Part shown: positions 9,742 through 20,807 of the stretch, in pieces
How the letters are laid out: the number at the start of each line of letters is the position of its first letter
How positions within the stretch are numbered: the first letter of the stretch is position 1
Assembly: GCF_963678635.1 (NCBI RefSeq)
Contig: NC_087064.1
Location: 5,492,411 to 5,556,410 of the forward strand
Source: Symsagittifera roscoffensis
Lineage: Eukaryota > Xenacoelomorpha > Acoela > Convolutidae
Length of the DNA stretch: 64,000 bases
Reading direction: 5' to 3'
Made by a program: the position numbers and the translations under genes
Notes under the pieces: generated by a model
Databases searched by the model: none
Told to the model about the DNA's origin: nothing
The model's input: only the letters and a program-made list of their open reading frames with translations

Positions 9742-10361
9742 GTTTTCCCTTGATTTTGCCTCATCTCTTCCGGAGTCGGTGCATTATCTTTCGACAGTGT
9801 ATAGTATGTTGCCAACATTGTTCTCAAGTCTTCACTTTTAACCCCATCAATAAATTTCGAGGCGATGCTGAAGTACCTTCTATTTGTTGATTCTTCAGGA
9901 TCACTACTTCTTCTCAAGCTCTCAAGATCATCCAGGAACCGATCGATTGATTCATCGTCCCTCTGTCTTCTCTTCTCGAATCTCATCATAGCTTGGTGAC
10001 CCTTCATTCCTGAACCGAATCGGTTCAAGAAAACCTCGAAGACTTTGTCTGCAGTATCGCGTTCACCTTCCTTCTTTGTAACTACGTATTTTAACGCCGT
10101 GCCTTCTAAGTTGCTGAGTATCGCTGTACAGGCCTGCCTCTCGTCATTCAAGTTGTCTTGTTCCAAATGTAGTCTCATGACTTCTACCCATGTGTCGATG
10201 CATCCATGTGAGTCGTCCTGAAATTCTTTTGGCTTCTTGAAGGTTTTCCTGGATTTGCCATCTCCTCTTTCACTCGAGTCAGTGTTCCTTGTAGCGAACG
10301 CTTCCAATGTCTTATTCATCATCTCCCAGGTGCTGGCCCACGTCATGGCATCAGGTCCCAC
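9735..10361 (-). pseudogene. gag: gag capsid-like domain (retrotransposon gag)
   Basis: This 208-codon segment is alpha-helical in character and carries the hallmarks of Ty3/gypsy capsid: CIDTWVEVMRLHLEQDNLND, LEGTALKYV, then FLNRFGS and MMRFEKRRQRDDESIDRF followed by FLDDLESLRR. It aligns along its whole length with the plus-strand copy at 22299-22985, at roughly 60% identity by eye. It should form the retroelement capsid shell. It is separated from the N-terminal gag ORF by broken sequence, so gag as a whole is not intact. Confidence 0.8.
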
Positions 10362-10416
10362 ATTGTTACTCGTTGTGGAATCCCTGGACCATTTGTCGTA
10401 TTTGAGGTTCCAGTTT

Positions 10417-10635
10417 TCATAATTGTCTTGCCCCCCCCCCTGGTCCTATGCTCGCTGCACCCCGGGGTAACGGTAACGTTGTTGACTCCCGCTTGCTCCA
10501 TTGTGGTTCCACGAAATCGATTCTGTTCCCCTGCGTTCTATCTGTTACCGGCTTGTCTTGTGATGTAGAGTTTCTCAAGATGGCATCCAGTTTGGACTGT
10601 ATGGCACATGAACTCTCATCCTGGTCTCTGCTCAT
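10417..10635 (-). pseudogene. gag: gag linker fragment
   Basis: Contains QSKLDAILRNSTSQDKP and a Gly/Arg-rich tail. It is the positional counterpart of 21953-22156 (RRTQAIMDRLDGLLGSWSG). A run of ten Cs at about 10431-10440 breaks the frame toward the capsid ORF. The 10636-10926 stretch before it has the remains of a coiled-coil region with stops. Confidence 0.45.
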
Positions 10636-10926
10636 TGTGTCTATTCTCGTCTCCAGACTCCCTAACTAACTGTTCACAGTGTCATACCGTTGCTTCAATT
10701 CCTGCATATCTTTTTTGATATTTTTTTCTCTCTATCTCTCCTTGTCGGTAGCCTCTACCTTTTCTGACATTTTTTGTAGCCTCTCTTCAGTTGCCTTCGC
10801 CAGATTGAAGCAATGGTCCAGGCTCTCGCTCTTATTGTATCTGATCTCCTTTTTTTAGTAATTGTCGATCCTCTTCACTGCACTTCAGTTTTTTATCGAT
10901 TTGTTCCAGCTTCGCCATCAAGTCGT

Positions 10927-11439
10927 CTAGTTCAAGAAGAGTTGTTTTCTATTGGGTAGCTGTTGCCCCATTGCTAACTGTTGCCTCATGCTAGCTGTTG
11001 CTACAAGTTCGACCTGATCATCGTCTCGATTGTCCTCTGTTGCTATTGCAGAAACCGTTCCAAATGTCTTGCTTTTCTCGGTCGTTGGTGCTGTTTCCTC
11101 CTTCTCTCTTGGTTTCATTCTGACCATCATTGCAATTCTCTCTGTGAACGACGTTCTTTTTGTTTGAGAGTCATCCTTTATCGTTTCCGGTGTGTTGCTT
11201 GTTGTATCGTCTACAAAGTCAATCGGCGAGAATTCTATCGTCTTCTTTTCTTCTTCTTCCACATTCGGCATCGGTGTTGGCTCCGTTGTTTTCCTTTCCA
11301 CCTCATCAACACTCTGATCTGGTGTCTCACGATCAGTTTCTATAGTAGGTACCGTTTGTCCCTCCTCAGCGCTTATTCTCGTCTCGCTTTCCTTTGCGCT
11401 TCTTGTGCTGACCATGCGCACTGAAAAATTTTTTCTCAT
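10927..11439 (-). pseudogene. gag: gag N-terminal region
   Basis: Starts near MVSTRSAKESETR, closely resembling MVETRSQKSSEER in the plus-strand gag (20955). Both continue with acidic, Ser/Thr-rich sequence and share a later TSFTERIAMM / SSFSERMKNT motif. Long disordered N-termini opening M-V-x-T-R-S are common in gypsy gag. The first in-frame ATG gives RKNFSVRMVSTRS; the second Met (M-V-S) is the likelier start by comparison with the other copy. Confidence 0.6.
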
Positions 11440-11738
11440 TTTTTTTTTGGTCCGACGGCATCGCGTTCCGTTGCGACGACTTATGATTTGTCTTTGACCC
11501 TAGAACTCTTTTTTCTGCTATTGGTACCCTACTTCGCCTCATAATTCCGATTTACAATTTTTGCTATTTACATTATTAATATTTACAAAATTCTATTCTC
11601 AGGATAAAAATTCTGAAAAGTATTCCTAATTCTCTTAAGTTAAAATGTTTCAATTTGTGTTCTTATAAGAGCTGATTTGTCTTAATTTTAATCGTTCTGA
11701 CCGTTCCTTTGTGCTCTTTACTTAAATATTTGGATATT
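11440..11738. other. AT-rich stretch upstream of the inverted gag
   Basis: Between the gag start and the minisatellite, in the 5' leader of the minus-strand element. I see no ORF and no clear motif. Confidence 0.4.
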
Positions 11739-13334
11739 TCACACTGTCCCAAGACCTATCACTCAAGTGTTGGGCTACCTCGCACTGTCCCAAGACCATT
11801 TTCGCTCTGACGTTGGGACACTTCGAACCGTCCCAAGACCTCCTGGTACCGTCCCAAAGCTTTTCCGTCCTGTCCCAAGGCTTTGGTGTACCGTCCCAAG
11901 ACTTCTCGGTACTGTCCCAAGACTTTTCTGTACTGTCCCAAGACTTTTCGATACCGTCCCAAGACTTTTTTGTACTGTCCCAAGACTTCTTGTGTACCGT
12001 CCCAAGACTTTTGGCACTGTCACAAGACCTTCACTTACTGTCCCAAGACTTCTTGGTATTGTCCCAAGACTTTTCGGTACTGTCCCAAGACTTTTCGGAG
12101 CTGTCCCAAGACTTTTCCGCACCGACCCAAGACTTCTTGTGTACCGTCCCAAGACTTTTGGCACTGTCACAAGACTTTCACTTACTGTCCCAAGACTTTT
12201 CGATACCGTCCCAAGACTTTTTTGTACTGTCCCAAGACTTCTTGTGTACCGTCCCAAGACTTTTGGCACTGTCACTAGACTTTCACTTACTGTCCCAAGA
12301 CTTCTTGGTATTGTCCCAAGACTTTTCGGTACTGTCCCAAGACTTTTCGGTGCTGTCCCAAGACTTTTCCGCACTGTCCCAAGACTTTTCGATACTCTCC
12401 CAAGACTTTCCGGTGCTGTCCCAAGACTTTTCCGTACTGTCTCAAGACTTTTCCGTTCTGTCCCAAGACTTTCCTGTACTGTCCCAAGACTTTTCGGTAC
12501 TGTCCTAAGACTTTCCGGTACTGTCCCAAGACTTTCCGGTGCTGTCCCAAGACTTTTCCGTACTGTCCCAGGACTTTTCCGTATTGTCCCAAGACTTCTT
12601 GGTACTGTACCAAGACTTCTCTGTACTGTCCCAAGACTTTTCGGTACCGTCCGAAGACCTTTGTGTACTGTCCCAAGACTTCCTGGTACTGTCCCAATAC
12701 TTTTCAGCACTGTCCCAGGACTTCTTGGTACTGTCCCAAGACTTTTCCACACTGTCCCAGGACTTCCTGGAACTGTCCCTAGACTTTTCCTCACTGTCCC
12801 ACGAATTTTCGGCACTGTTCCAAGACTTTCACTTACTGTCACAAGACGCCTTGGTACTGTCACAAGACTTTTCGGTACTTTCCCAAGATTTTTCGGTGCT
12901 GTCCCAAGATTTTTCCGCACTGTCCCAAGACTTTTCGGTACTGTCCCAAGACTTTTCGGTACTGTCCCAAGACGTTCCGGTGCTGTCCCAAGACTTTTCC
13001 GTACTGTCCCAAGACTTTTCCGTTCTGTCCCAAGACTTTTCGGTACTGTCCCAAGACTTTCCGGTGCTGTCCCAAGACTTTTCCGTACTGTCCCAAGACT
13101 TTTCCGCATTGTCCCAAGACTTCTTGGTACTGTACCAAGACTTCTCTGTACTGTCTCAAGACTTTTCGGTACTGTCCCAAGACCTTTCTATACTGTCCCA
13201 AGACTTCTTGGTACTGTCTCAATACTTTTCGCACTGTCCCAGGACATCTTGGTACTGTCCCAAGGCTTTTCCACTCTGTCCCAGGACTTCTTGGTACTGT
13301 GCCGAGACTCTTCCGCACTGTCCCAAGACTTCGC
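11739..13334. repeat. 21-bp minisatellite, about 75 units
   Basis: Unit of the form TGTCCCAAGACTTTTCGGTAC with variants at the last few bases (TTCTTGGTAC, TTTCCGCAC and similar). The TGTCCCAAGAC half is nearly invariant while the other half drifts. The unit length is divisible by three, so several frames on both strands stay open for hundreds of codons; these are repeat artefacts. Both ends carry the same flank, a CACTCAAGTGTTGGG block (about 11762 and 13333). The array lies in the leader of the inverted element, between its LTR and gag. A short remnant in the other orientation is at 51200-51440. Confidence 0.9.
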
Positions 13335-14929
13335 CACTCAAGTGTTGGGACACTTCACACTGTCCCAGGACCCCTTCTTTCTTAGTGTTGGGACAATCTG
13401 ATTTCTTCTTCTTCGTTGTTGGGACTCTTGAACCACTATCCCTGGTACCACCACTTGAGCTCTAGTATAAAAATTCCCCAAAACCCAACCTTTCTAGCCA
13501 AAACCAAAATTTTCAAATGCTAACCCCCCTGTTTTTATCTCCCCTTATTAATCTGGTGCAAGTTGAAATCCAACTTGTTCGCCGGTGTGTTGTGATCACC
13601 TGTTCGTTCAAGACCGATAAAAATTAGTACCAAAAACGTAAAAACTCAAACAAGAAAAAATTATAAAAAACAGAAAGATGAAACCACCCAAAATTCAAAG
13701 GTGACCAATGTCGTCCTTTCGTAAAAAAAATGTCTGGTACCTGATTGTCACGCGTTTTCCTCCCCCTACTAACTTTCTATGGAGTATTTTCCTTCCGGTT
13801 CACAAAAAATGTCTATTTCCGTTCCCCCCACCCAATCTGATCAGGGTACCTACCTTAATTCGATCTGTAATTCACGCGTGTAAGATTATAAGGTAACTAA
13901 ATCGACTATATCGATTGTTTAGTTACTATAACATGTCCCCCCTTTTTACAATTTGCAACCGCCAACCTCTAACATAACCAGTCCCCCTTCTAACCTCCCC
14001 CCTATTTAGCCCCCCTCTTAAGCCGAAAATTACCTTAAGCGCTGGGTGCTAAGCCTCTTGGGAGAAAACCGTAGAACCTGTTTCCAAGCTCTGCTCAAAT
14101 AAAAACGTTCCTCAAAACAGCGGTTTTCCGCTTATCCAATTTTACACTTATCTCCTATAATGTAATGCGGATTCTATCGATACCCGATTGATCAACCAGA
14201 ACACCTCTGTGTGTCCCCCTCTGGTTGTTCTGATTCCGTGCTGGTTGTCTCCTTGGCTTGTCCAGCACCTCTCACCAGCACTACTTTTCCACTTGGCTGG
14301 TCACCTGCTCCAGTCCAGTCTCCCAGTGGTCCGTCGAGTGAACAAACAAAACACCCCTTCTCTGTTCGGTCCCGTCGGTGCTGGATGTCCCCTTGTCGTG
14401 TCCAGCACTTGTCGGTTTCCCTTCTTGTGAACCACTTTACTACTTGGCTGGTCACCTTTTCCAGTCAAGTCTCCTAGTGGTCCAGCTAAGCTGCAAGTTA
14501 TCTGAAAACTCTTTACAGCGCCCCACACTCGGGCACCTTTTTAAATTGCATAAATGATCGAAACGATCGGTCTGATGAAAAAAGTATGCGTATACTATTT
14601 AATTAATACAAAATTTGATCCAACTAATCTGGTGTCAAAGTTACTGTCATTTTTAGTTTCATGGTTTTTGTTCCTTTTTCTTTTCTTTTCAATTTTTGTT
14701 TCGCTTTTTGTCTTTTTGCTCGTATTTTAGTCCACCTAGTTACCCCCCTTACTCGGTTAGCTAGGCCTCGTTCGGAGAGCGTACCAGGAAGTTTTCTCGA
14801 GTTTTCTTGAAAAGCTATCACGGTACGACCTGAAGGTTTACACGTTCCCGCTGAACCGTACCACCGGTACTCTAGAATGGGCATGTAGCCCGGAGCTGTG
14901 TCGAGTGGGTTCGACTCCGTAGTTTTTTT
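13335..14929 (-). other. 5' leader of the inverted element (subfamily B)
   Basis: Non-coding. It is the reverse complement of 49677-51180, downstream of the LTR at 48711-49636. Shared landmarks include the AGGGGGG/CCCCCCT runs near 13985-14030 and 50580-50650, GGTACC-flanked blocks, the GTACGCTCTCCGAACGAGGC block (14766-14785; 49818-49837), and a GGGACTCTTGAACCAC / GTGGTTCAAGAGTCCC boundary with the minisatellite. Similarity between both copies across 1.5 kb shows it is a real part of the element. Confidence 0.65.
14190..14500 (-). repeat. Tandem repeats within the leader
   Basis: Two degenerate units of about 170-180 bp, each with GTGCTGG, GTCCAGCAC, ACTTGGCTGGTCACC and a CCAGTC.AGTCTCC.AGTGGTCC block. 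The plus-strand leader copy has three shorter units at 50132-50335 built from the same core. Confidence 0.6.
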
Positions 14930-15748
14930 TACTTCGAACGGTCGGAGCCAATTCGGTTCACTTGCGACATGAGACTAAAACCCTCGTTACAGCATGAAGG
15001 CCACTACCAAAATACCCCCCAACTCTAGAAAATAAGAACCCTCCCCATACTTAGGTCTCAAAATACCCAAAATACGCGAACGCCGTTAAAAACAGGGTCG
15101 GAACAGTCCGTATAGTTACTTTTTATTAGACAGTGGAACTTTGATCCATTTCAGATGGATCAACCTAAAACTCTTCCTTAACATAACAAGTATAAAACAC
15201 ACTCAAGAAAACTAAATTGGGTACTCACATACCAGCACCCTTGAGAATTGGAGTGACTAAATTAACTAGCGACTCTAGCATAAATGTAATAACTTGAGAA
15301 GTTTGCAATTAATAAATTCCAACAAAGGAAATGAGTTTTCACTTGAGAACTAAAGTTTTTTGCTGGACCATTGGGAGAATTCGGTTATCCACCATTCAGC
15401 CGAAGGTTCACTCTGGTCCACTTCGAATCATTATACTCTTCTTTCCTAATCGTTCTGTCTCCTATTTCAGGATAGGACAGCTCTACTCTCGTGTGATTTT
15501 TACATCTGTAAATTGCGAATAGCAATTTCCCACTGCTTTTTCGACTACTTTCCCGCGATTGTAATTCAGTTGTTCTGATCTTGCATTTCTGAGATTTTTA
15601 GTTGTCGCGAGAAAGTTGAGCATGACAGGCTTGTTTCAAATTTTTGAAAAATTACATTTCACCCCAAAATCTATGTCGGCTTCAAGGTCAGACATCTCAC
15701 AACTAGGGTTGAAGTGCACCGAAAAGCGGATAATCCCGTCGTGCGACA
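14930..15748 (-). repeat. LTR of the inverted element, 3' end deleted
   Basis: Reverse complement of the LTR at 48711-49536. It has the perfect 9-bp hairpin TTGATCCAT/ATGGATCAA (15141-15163), the AATAAAA segment and the GAGCATGACAGGC block (about 15618-15630). On the minus strand it starts TGTCGCACGACGGG at 15748. The last roughly 100 bp of the LTR and the primer-binding-like site are missing: GGAGCCAATTCGG sequence passes directly into an A/T run and then leader sequence at 14929. Confidence 0.6.
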
Positions 15749-16232
15749 TCTGAATGAGTGTGTTAGCGATGGTATGAGTTCAAGGTTAAGTTGGAAGATT
15801 TATTCACCAGGCCAACAGCAAAAATAAGTTACTAACCTTAGAAGCGCTGCATATTTGGAAAGAGAAGCCAGGACTCAACACACTGGACGAGCTTAGAAGC
15901 ATGGAGCTAACTTTGAAGCGATAGTTCCAAAATCCAAACATTTTGACAAAAAAATCAGATTATTTTAAAAGTTTCGGCATGTTAGCTTGACAATAAAATT
16001 CAAAACGGAAATTTGGGATAAAGAAATCGGGAAAAATAATAAAATCTCAGATCAAATTTGGCGGGATATTTAAAATTTGATTGCATAATAGAAATTATGT
16101 AAGAATTTGATATATTACTTTTATGAATAGTGCGTTTGACACTTTTTATTACTTTTTAATCATTCTGTACATACTAGCTAGATTTTTAGAATTGAACATG
16201 CGCTAAAATTGTGCGGAAACGTTTGCTCAATT
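15749..16232. other. Unassigned AT-rich spacer
   Basis: Lies between the inverted LTR and the first plus-strand LTR. No ORF of note and no repeat recognised. It may be an element 3' end or host DNA at the junction. Confidence 0.35.
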
Positions 16233-16962
16233 TGTGACATTCGAACACAATGGACAAAATGCAATTTCGTATTCGAATTTTTATCGGAGCATCTGACTGA
16301 GACAATTGATGGTATTCATGGATTAGTGACGCTAATTGAACGATTAAACGAATCGTGAGGGGTTAGTTTGGACTAACATGCTAGTTTTTAAAATTTCGAT
16401 TGGGACATGAAAGACACGTAACCTTTTTATATTTCGCACCAATTGAAAATGCGAAATCAGAACAACAGTAGACTCAGTGACAGCAACAACGGAAAAACGA
16501 CAGCAGATTGAGATTGTGATTAGAAATTGTCAGAAACCATTCCGAGTTGTAACGATTTTGCTGCTACAATCGTTACAAAGCAATTCGCGAGAACCAGGAA
16601 GGGTGTTTGGACGACGTTTCCGGCCTTCTGAGAAGAAATAAGAGCGTTATTTCTCCGGACTCCAGAATCCGGAAGGGTCTCGGGAGATAACATAAACATG
16701 ATTTTAACAAACTTTCACCTTCCTGGAAAAGTCTTGAATTGAATTATTATCATCCAAACTCGTTTTCACAGTATAAGAAGCTAGGAGTTGAGGGATAGGG
16801 TTGATCCATCTTCGATGGAGATGATGATTTTTATCTTCTGAACAAAAACAATAGTAATATTGTAAATAAGTAGTATCCCTGTTTTTATGAGTGACCTCGT
16901 GGTCTGGGGATACTGAGACCCAGCCATGAGTTCACTATTTTGCATGTAATTAAGTTAATCAG
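16233..16962 (+). repeat. Truncated LTR (subfamily A), 5' 730 bp
   Basis: Begins TGTGACATTCGA, as does the next LTR at 16963, and runs in parallel with it through the AGAAACCGTTCCGAGTTG block, a palindromic ACAATCGTTACAAAG-type block, AATCCGGAAGGGTCTCGGGA, hairpin I (16805-16819) and hairpin II (16891-16935). It stops at 16962, where the next LTR begins, losing about 175 bp. Confidence 0.7.
16805..16935 (+). promoter_or_regulatory. Two LTR hairpins (truncated LTR)
   Basis: Hairpin I pairs TCCATC with GATGGA. Hairpin II (16891-16935) pairs CTCGTGG with CCATGAG and CTGGG with CCCAG, with an outer GTGA/TCAC stem. Compared with 7797-7840, three pairs differ on both sides, keeping the pairing (T-A to A-T, G-C to A-T, G-C to A-T). 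Confidence 0.5.
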
Positions 16963-17865
16963 TGTGACATTCGACCAGAATGGACGAAAATGCAGATTCG
17001 AAATTTTAGCAGCTAGCCTTCCAAATTAGCAGTTTTGAAGGATTAGCAGCGTTATTGGAACGATTAGCCAAACTGTGAAGACTAGAATATTCTGGTGTTT
17101 CAAAATTTTAAATTTCCGAAGTATGATGTCATATTTCTGAGAAACGTCAGAAACGACCATTTTGGCAGAAAAACCGAATTAAAACACAACAACAACAGTA
17201 GTTGCGACGATAACAACGGAAAAACTTAGAATCGGAATTAGAGACGAGCAGAAATAGCAGAAACCGTTCCGAGTTGCAACTATTGTGTCGCTACAATAGT
17301 TGCAAGGCCGTTGCGAACAACGGTGAAGGGTAGAAGACAGCCTTCCGGAAGGAAAATAGAGGTCTTATTTCCCCGGATTCAAGAATCCGGAGGGGTCTCG
17401 GGACTGATACTCATACCATTTTATATAAACTTTTACCTTCCCTATTATGTCTTGAATTGAATTTAATTAACATCTGAATTCATTTTGCTAGGATGAGAAG
17501 CTAGGAGTTGGTGGAAAAGGTTGATCCATCTTCGATGGAGATGATGATTTTTATCTACTGAGCAAAAACAATCATAATTCAATAAATAAGAGTCGCCCTG
17601 TTTTTAGGAGTGACCTCGTGGTCTGGGGATACTGAGACCCAGCCATGAGCTCACTATTTTTGCATGTAATTAAGTTAATTTGAGCGTTCTGGTCGAAGCC
17701 GGAGAACAGTAACGTTTTTTTCGACCCAATGTTGAAAAGACCACCAAAAGAACTGGCTTGGTAGAGACGGTGAAAAGCATGTAGAGTCCTGTTTAGACGT
17801 TGGCCAGTCGTCTTAGAACCTAGCTTTAGTTTCCGTCGATATGCATCTTCCGGGCGAATGTTACA
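16963..17865 (+). repeat. Full LTR (subfamily A), 903 bp
   Basis: Starts TGTGACATTCGACC and ends GGGCGAATGTTACA. It contains hairpin I (17525-17539), an AATAAA at 17581-17586, and hairpin II (17610-17654). It is followed by the primer-binding-like site, so it acts as the 5' LTR of the plus-strand element whose gag begins near 20808. The AATAAA just before hairpin II suggests the R/U5 boundary lies here. Confidence 0.75.
17525..17654 (+). promoter_or_regulatory. LTR hairpins and poly(A) signal
   Basis: Hairpin I (TCCATC/GATGGA), AATAAA at 17581-17586, then hairpin II at 17610-17654 with stems CTCGTGG/CCATGAG and CTGGG/CCCAG. The signal is about 24 bases before the hairpin, the usual distance to a cleavage site. 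Confidence 0.5.
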
Positions 17866-17877
17866 TAGATGTTTTTA

Positions 17878-17892
17878 TGGCGCTCCTGGGTG
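17878..17892 (+). promoter_or_regulatory. Candidate primer-binding site
   Basis: TGGCGCTCCTGGGTG begins with TGG, as sites complementary to a tRNA CCA end do, and the same 15 bases follow the other plus-strand LTR at 49648-49662. It starts 12 bases after the LTR end, farther than usual. The tRNA is not identified. Confidence 0.5.
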
Positions 17893-20807
17893 TTATTCTT
17901 TTTTAACAACATGACCGGCAGAACCGTTAACGAGCACTCCGCGCCTAGCGGATGCTCACATTAACGCCCTTAATAGGCCAAAACCGCCGGGGCGGAAGGG
18001 TATTTCGGAACGCGGAAGCCTTCCGGATTACCGTGAATAGCTTTTTAACTCAGTTAAGACCGAAATTTTACGAACCAGGAAGGATGGGGGGATTCGCGGT
18101 CCCGTCATCTCCTGAGTGGTCCGTGACCAAAAACACTTAAAGATATATATAAAACCAAACAAAAAGTAGTATATAATACCCAAGAAAAACAAAACAAAAA
18201 CCATTAAAAAAAAACTGAAAAAAAACAAAAAACAGTAAAAAAGTTTTTAAAAAATCAGTGTAAATCATCCCCCCACAAGATGTGATCCGACCCCCTTGTT
18301 TGTTGTTGATAGATATATTGTTGTTACAGGCATTTATGTCAGTCAGGATCGTTACGATCAATTTTGTGGCTCGTTTGTGAGGCTTGTACTGTAGGGTTAT
18401 TTGAGCATTTAAGCACGTTAATGATAAATTGCGCTCAATCCGGAAGGGTCTGCTGATTTGCACTCAATTCGGAAGGGTCTTGGGAGACGACTGATCCGGC
18501 AAGCAGCACAAGGAGTAACAAGAAGGGGCTCAACGACAACAACAATCGACTGTTGGGTATCGTTAACAAGTTTTGCATCCCTTTTGGTACAAAAAGTAAG
18601 ATAGCAATCTGTGGGGGGCTCGACAGTGCTGCACTGTATTGACCTTTCACTGAACTGCGAATATCCGAGTTAAGCACCTTAATTCGGATATTAAACAAAC
18701 CCGGAGGGGGTATAGTATTACTAATATTTTTTACTTATATAGCCTATATTAATACTCCTATATCGTTTTTCAGTGAAAAACACAGAAAGCAGACCGGTTT
18801 TTAGAGTCAAAATAGCGATATTTTGATCCCCCCACAAATCGCGATTTTTGACATGTCGATAATTTTTGAAATGGAAAAAAGCGCTAAGTAAGTGCGTTAC
18901 ATCGTAATTGCACTACTATAGAAGGAAGAACCGGTTAAATTAGTTCGGAAGTGGTTGGAACTATTTTGGTACCAAAAAACCGAATTTTCGTGATTTTTGA
19001 GAAAACGGAAAATTATAAATTCAGAAAATTTTTTAAATTTTTGAGTTAGGACAGTAAAAATAATTGTTCGGACACTGTCCACTAATGAATCTACAGATTC
19101 TAAAACCCGCTTCCCGAAAGCTTTCCGGGTTACAGAGAAATCGAACTTAACGTGTTTGATTCAGTGGATTCATCAATCCGGAGGGGTCCCTGTAGCATAG
19201 TTTTTCGCACATTTTTTCAACTAAAGCGTTTTTGATCGGGTCTTTTGCATTGAACTAGAAAAGTGTAGGCCTTTTGAGCTCGGATCAATAATTTTTAGGT
19301 CGAAAAGAACAGAATTGCGGAAAAAGTGAGGCGGAACCTATAAGAGAGAAATTTCTTGACTTTAGAAAAAAGACGTTTTGGATAATAACTTTGGAACTAC
19401 TGGACAAATCCAATTAATCTTAGTACCAATAGATCAGAAATTAATTGAGCTTACTAATAGGAACAAAAATTATTCAAAAAAGTAAGCGTGAAAATGTTTT
19501 TTGAGATTGTTTTTAGCAAATTCACCAATTTGGGAGGGTAGAACCTTCACGTTTTATAAAATTTTTTTAGGAAAGCCCCTACACCCCTACCAAAAGGTAA
19601 AGCGGTTGAATAAAGTAACTTGAGGCTGTTCTAGACGAAAAGGGAAGGCTAAAGGCACAAGAAAACCTTAATCGAGCCGAAGTTAGGCAAGCGATAAGAC
19701 CCTTCACCGTTAGCGTGAATTGTCAAATAAGAGGCTTAACTTCAATCCGGAAGGGTCTAGGAAAGGATCACATACCCTTCCTAGTTAATTCAAACATCAT
19801 AATAGCATCGGAGAACGTATCCGGAGGGGTATAGGTTAAAAATCAAGGAAATCTCCGAAAAGCTACTTTTACAAAACCAGAGGGCTCCCAATCCGGAGGG
19901 GTCCAATTTTTTTTTCAAATTCGGAGGGGTCCCAATCCGGAGGGGTCTTATATTTGCTAACTCAGAGGGGTCCCAATCCGGAGGGGTCTCAATTTTGCCA
20001 ATCCGGAATGGTCCTATTTTTGCCAATCCGGAAGGCTTTTTTTTTTGTCAACCCGGAGGGGTTTTATTTTATTAAAGGACTTTTAATAGACAGGCTTAGA
20101 TTTTAATAAACAGGCTAGGAATCAGTGACTGCACTGGTAACTTGCCTTTCAATAAAGACCAGACCAAAACAAAACAGGTCCGAACTCGGATATTCGCGAC
20201 ACTAAATCTAAATTAAAAAGAGTGTAACTCATTGGTGTGGATTGAAACCCAATACGTTTTTGCGAAAAGTGACTGCCCTAAGGATTTTAGTAGGTCTAGC
20301 TCGGGCAGTCCGAAGGGAGATAGGTAACACAGTACTCGGTGGGTGCAATAGGCGCCCACTTGAGAAAATTACTGCCTTCAAAGTTTTTTCTTTTTGGTGC
20401 AGCACCAAGCAGGGAAAGCTTTTTCTTTAAAATACAAGTTCGACTATTGTACTGCGACCGACTAAAACCACAATACACATACGCTTTTCATAAAAGTATT
20501 CTTATTTTGTTATTTTTTAAAATTTTAAATCAACATAATTTGTGCTTGATTGGGTAGTGAGTACACTATCTTTTAAATTGTCTGATATCATCATATTGTG
20601 CTAGTTCTCAAATCTTACGACCGATAATCGGTTAGTGTGAATAAATTATATACAAGCTGTACTCTGTTAACATACAGGGATTCGTGGTCACTACTTAATA
20701 GAAAATATTGGAATTTATTGTGTTGTGTTATTATTATCGTTAGTCAAACTCGAATGTCACTAGCAATCGAATTGAGTGTATAGGCATTAAGAAATGACAA
20801 ATTGAGA
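17893..20807 (+). other. Non-coding leader of the plus-strand element
   Basis: About 2.9 kb between LTR and gag with no credible ORF. It has scattered copies of a TCCGGAGGGGTC motif (18438, 18468, 19170, 19744 and others), A-rich tracts near 18140-18250, and many lines of low-complexity AT sequence. Only short blocks, such as ACCGTGA-TAGCTTTTTAA, resemble the subfamily B leader. Confidence 0.5.
19740..20060 (+). repeat. Cluster of CAATCCGGAGGGGTC motifs
   Basis: About nine copies of a C/AATCCGGA(A/G)GGGTC motif, spaced 14-35 bases apart (around 19744, 19818, 19890, 19918, 19931, 19975, 20000, 20025, 20053). The same motif occurs singly in the LTRs (about 16668 and 17388) and elsewhere in the leader, so it is part of the element. 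Confidence 0.7.

Noticed and set aside
11739..13334. CRISPR-like array
   Set aside because: No unique spacers; the whole unit repeats, and the setting is a eukaryotic retroelement.
11767..13401. Long open frames on both strands (544 and 444 codons) over the minisatellite
   Set aside because: They result from a 21-bp unit without stops; repeats of PRLFGTV-like peptides on both strands in several frames are not evidence of a protein.
14890..14940. GGTTCGACTCC followed by a T run, resembling a Pol III B box and terminator
   Set aside because: No A box at the right distance and no tRNA fold; the T run is absent from the plus-strand copy, where it is part of a deletion junction.
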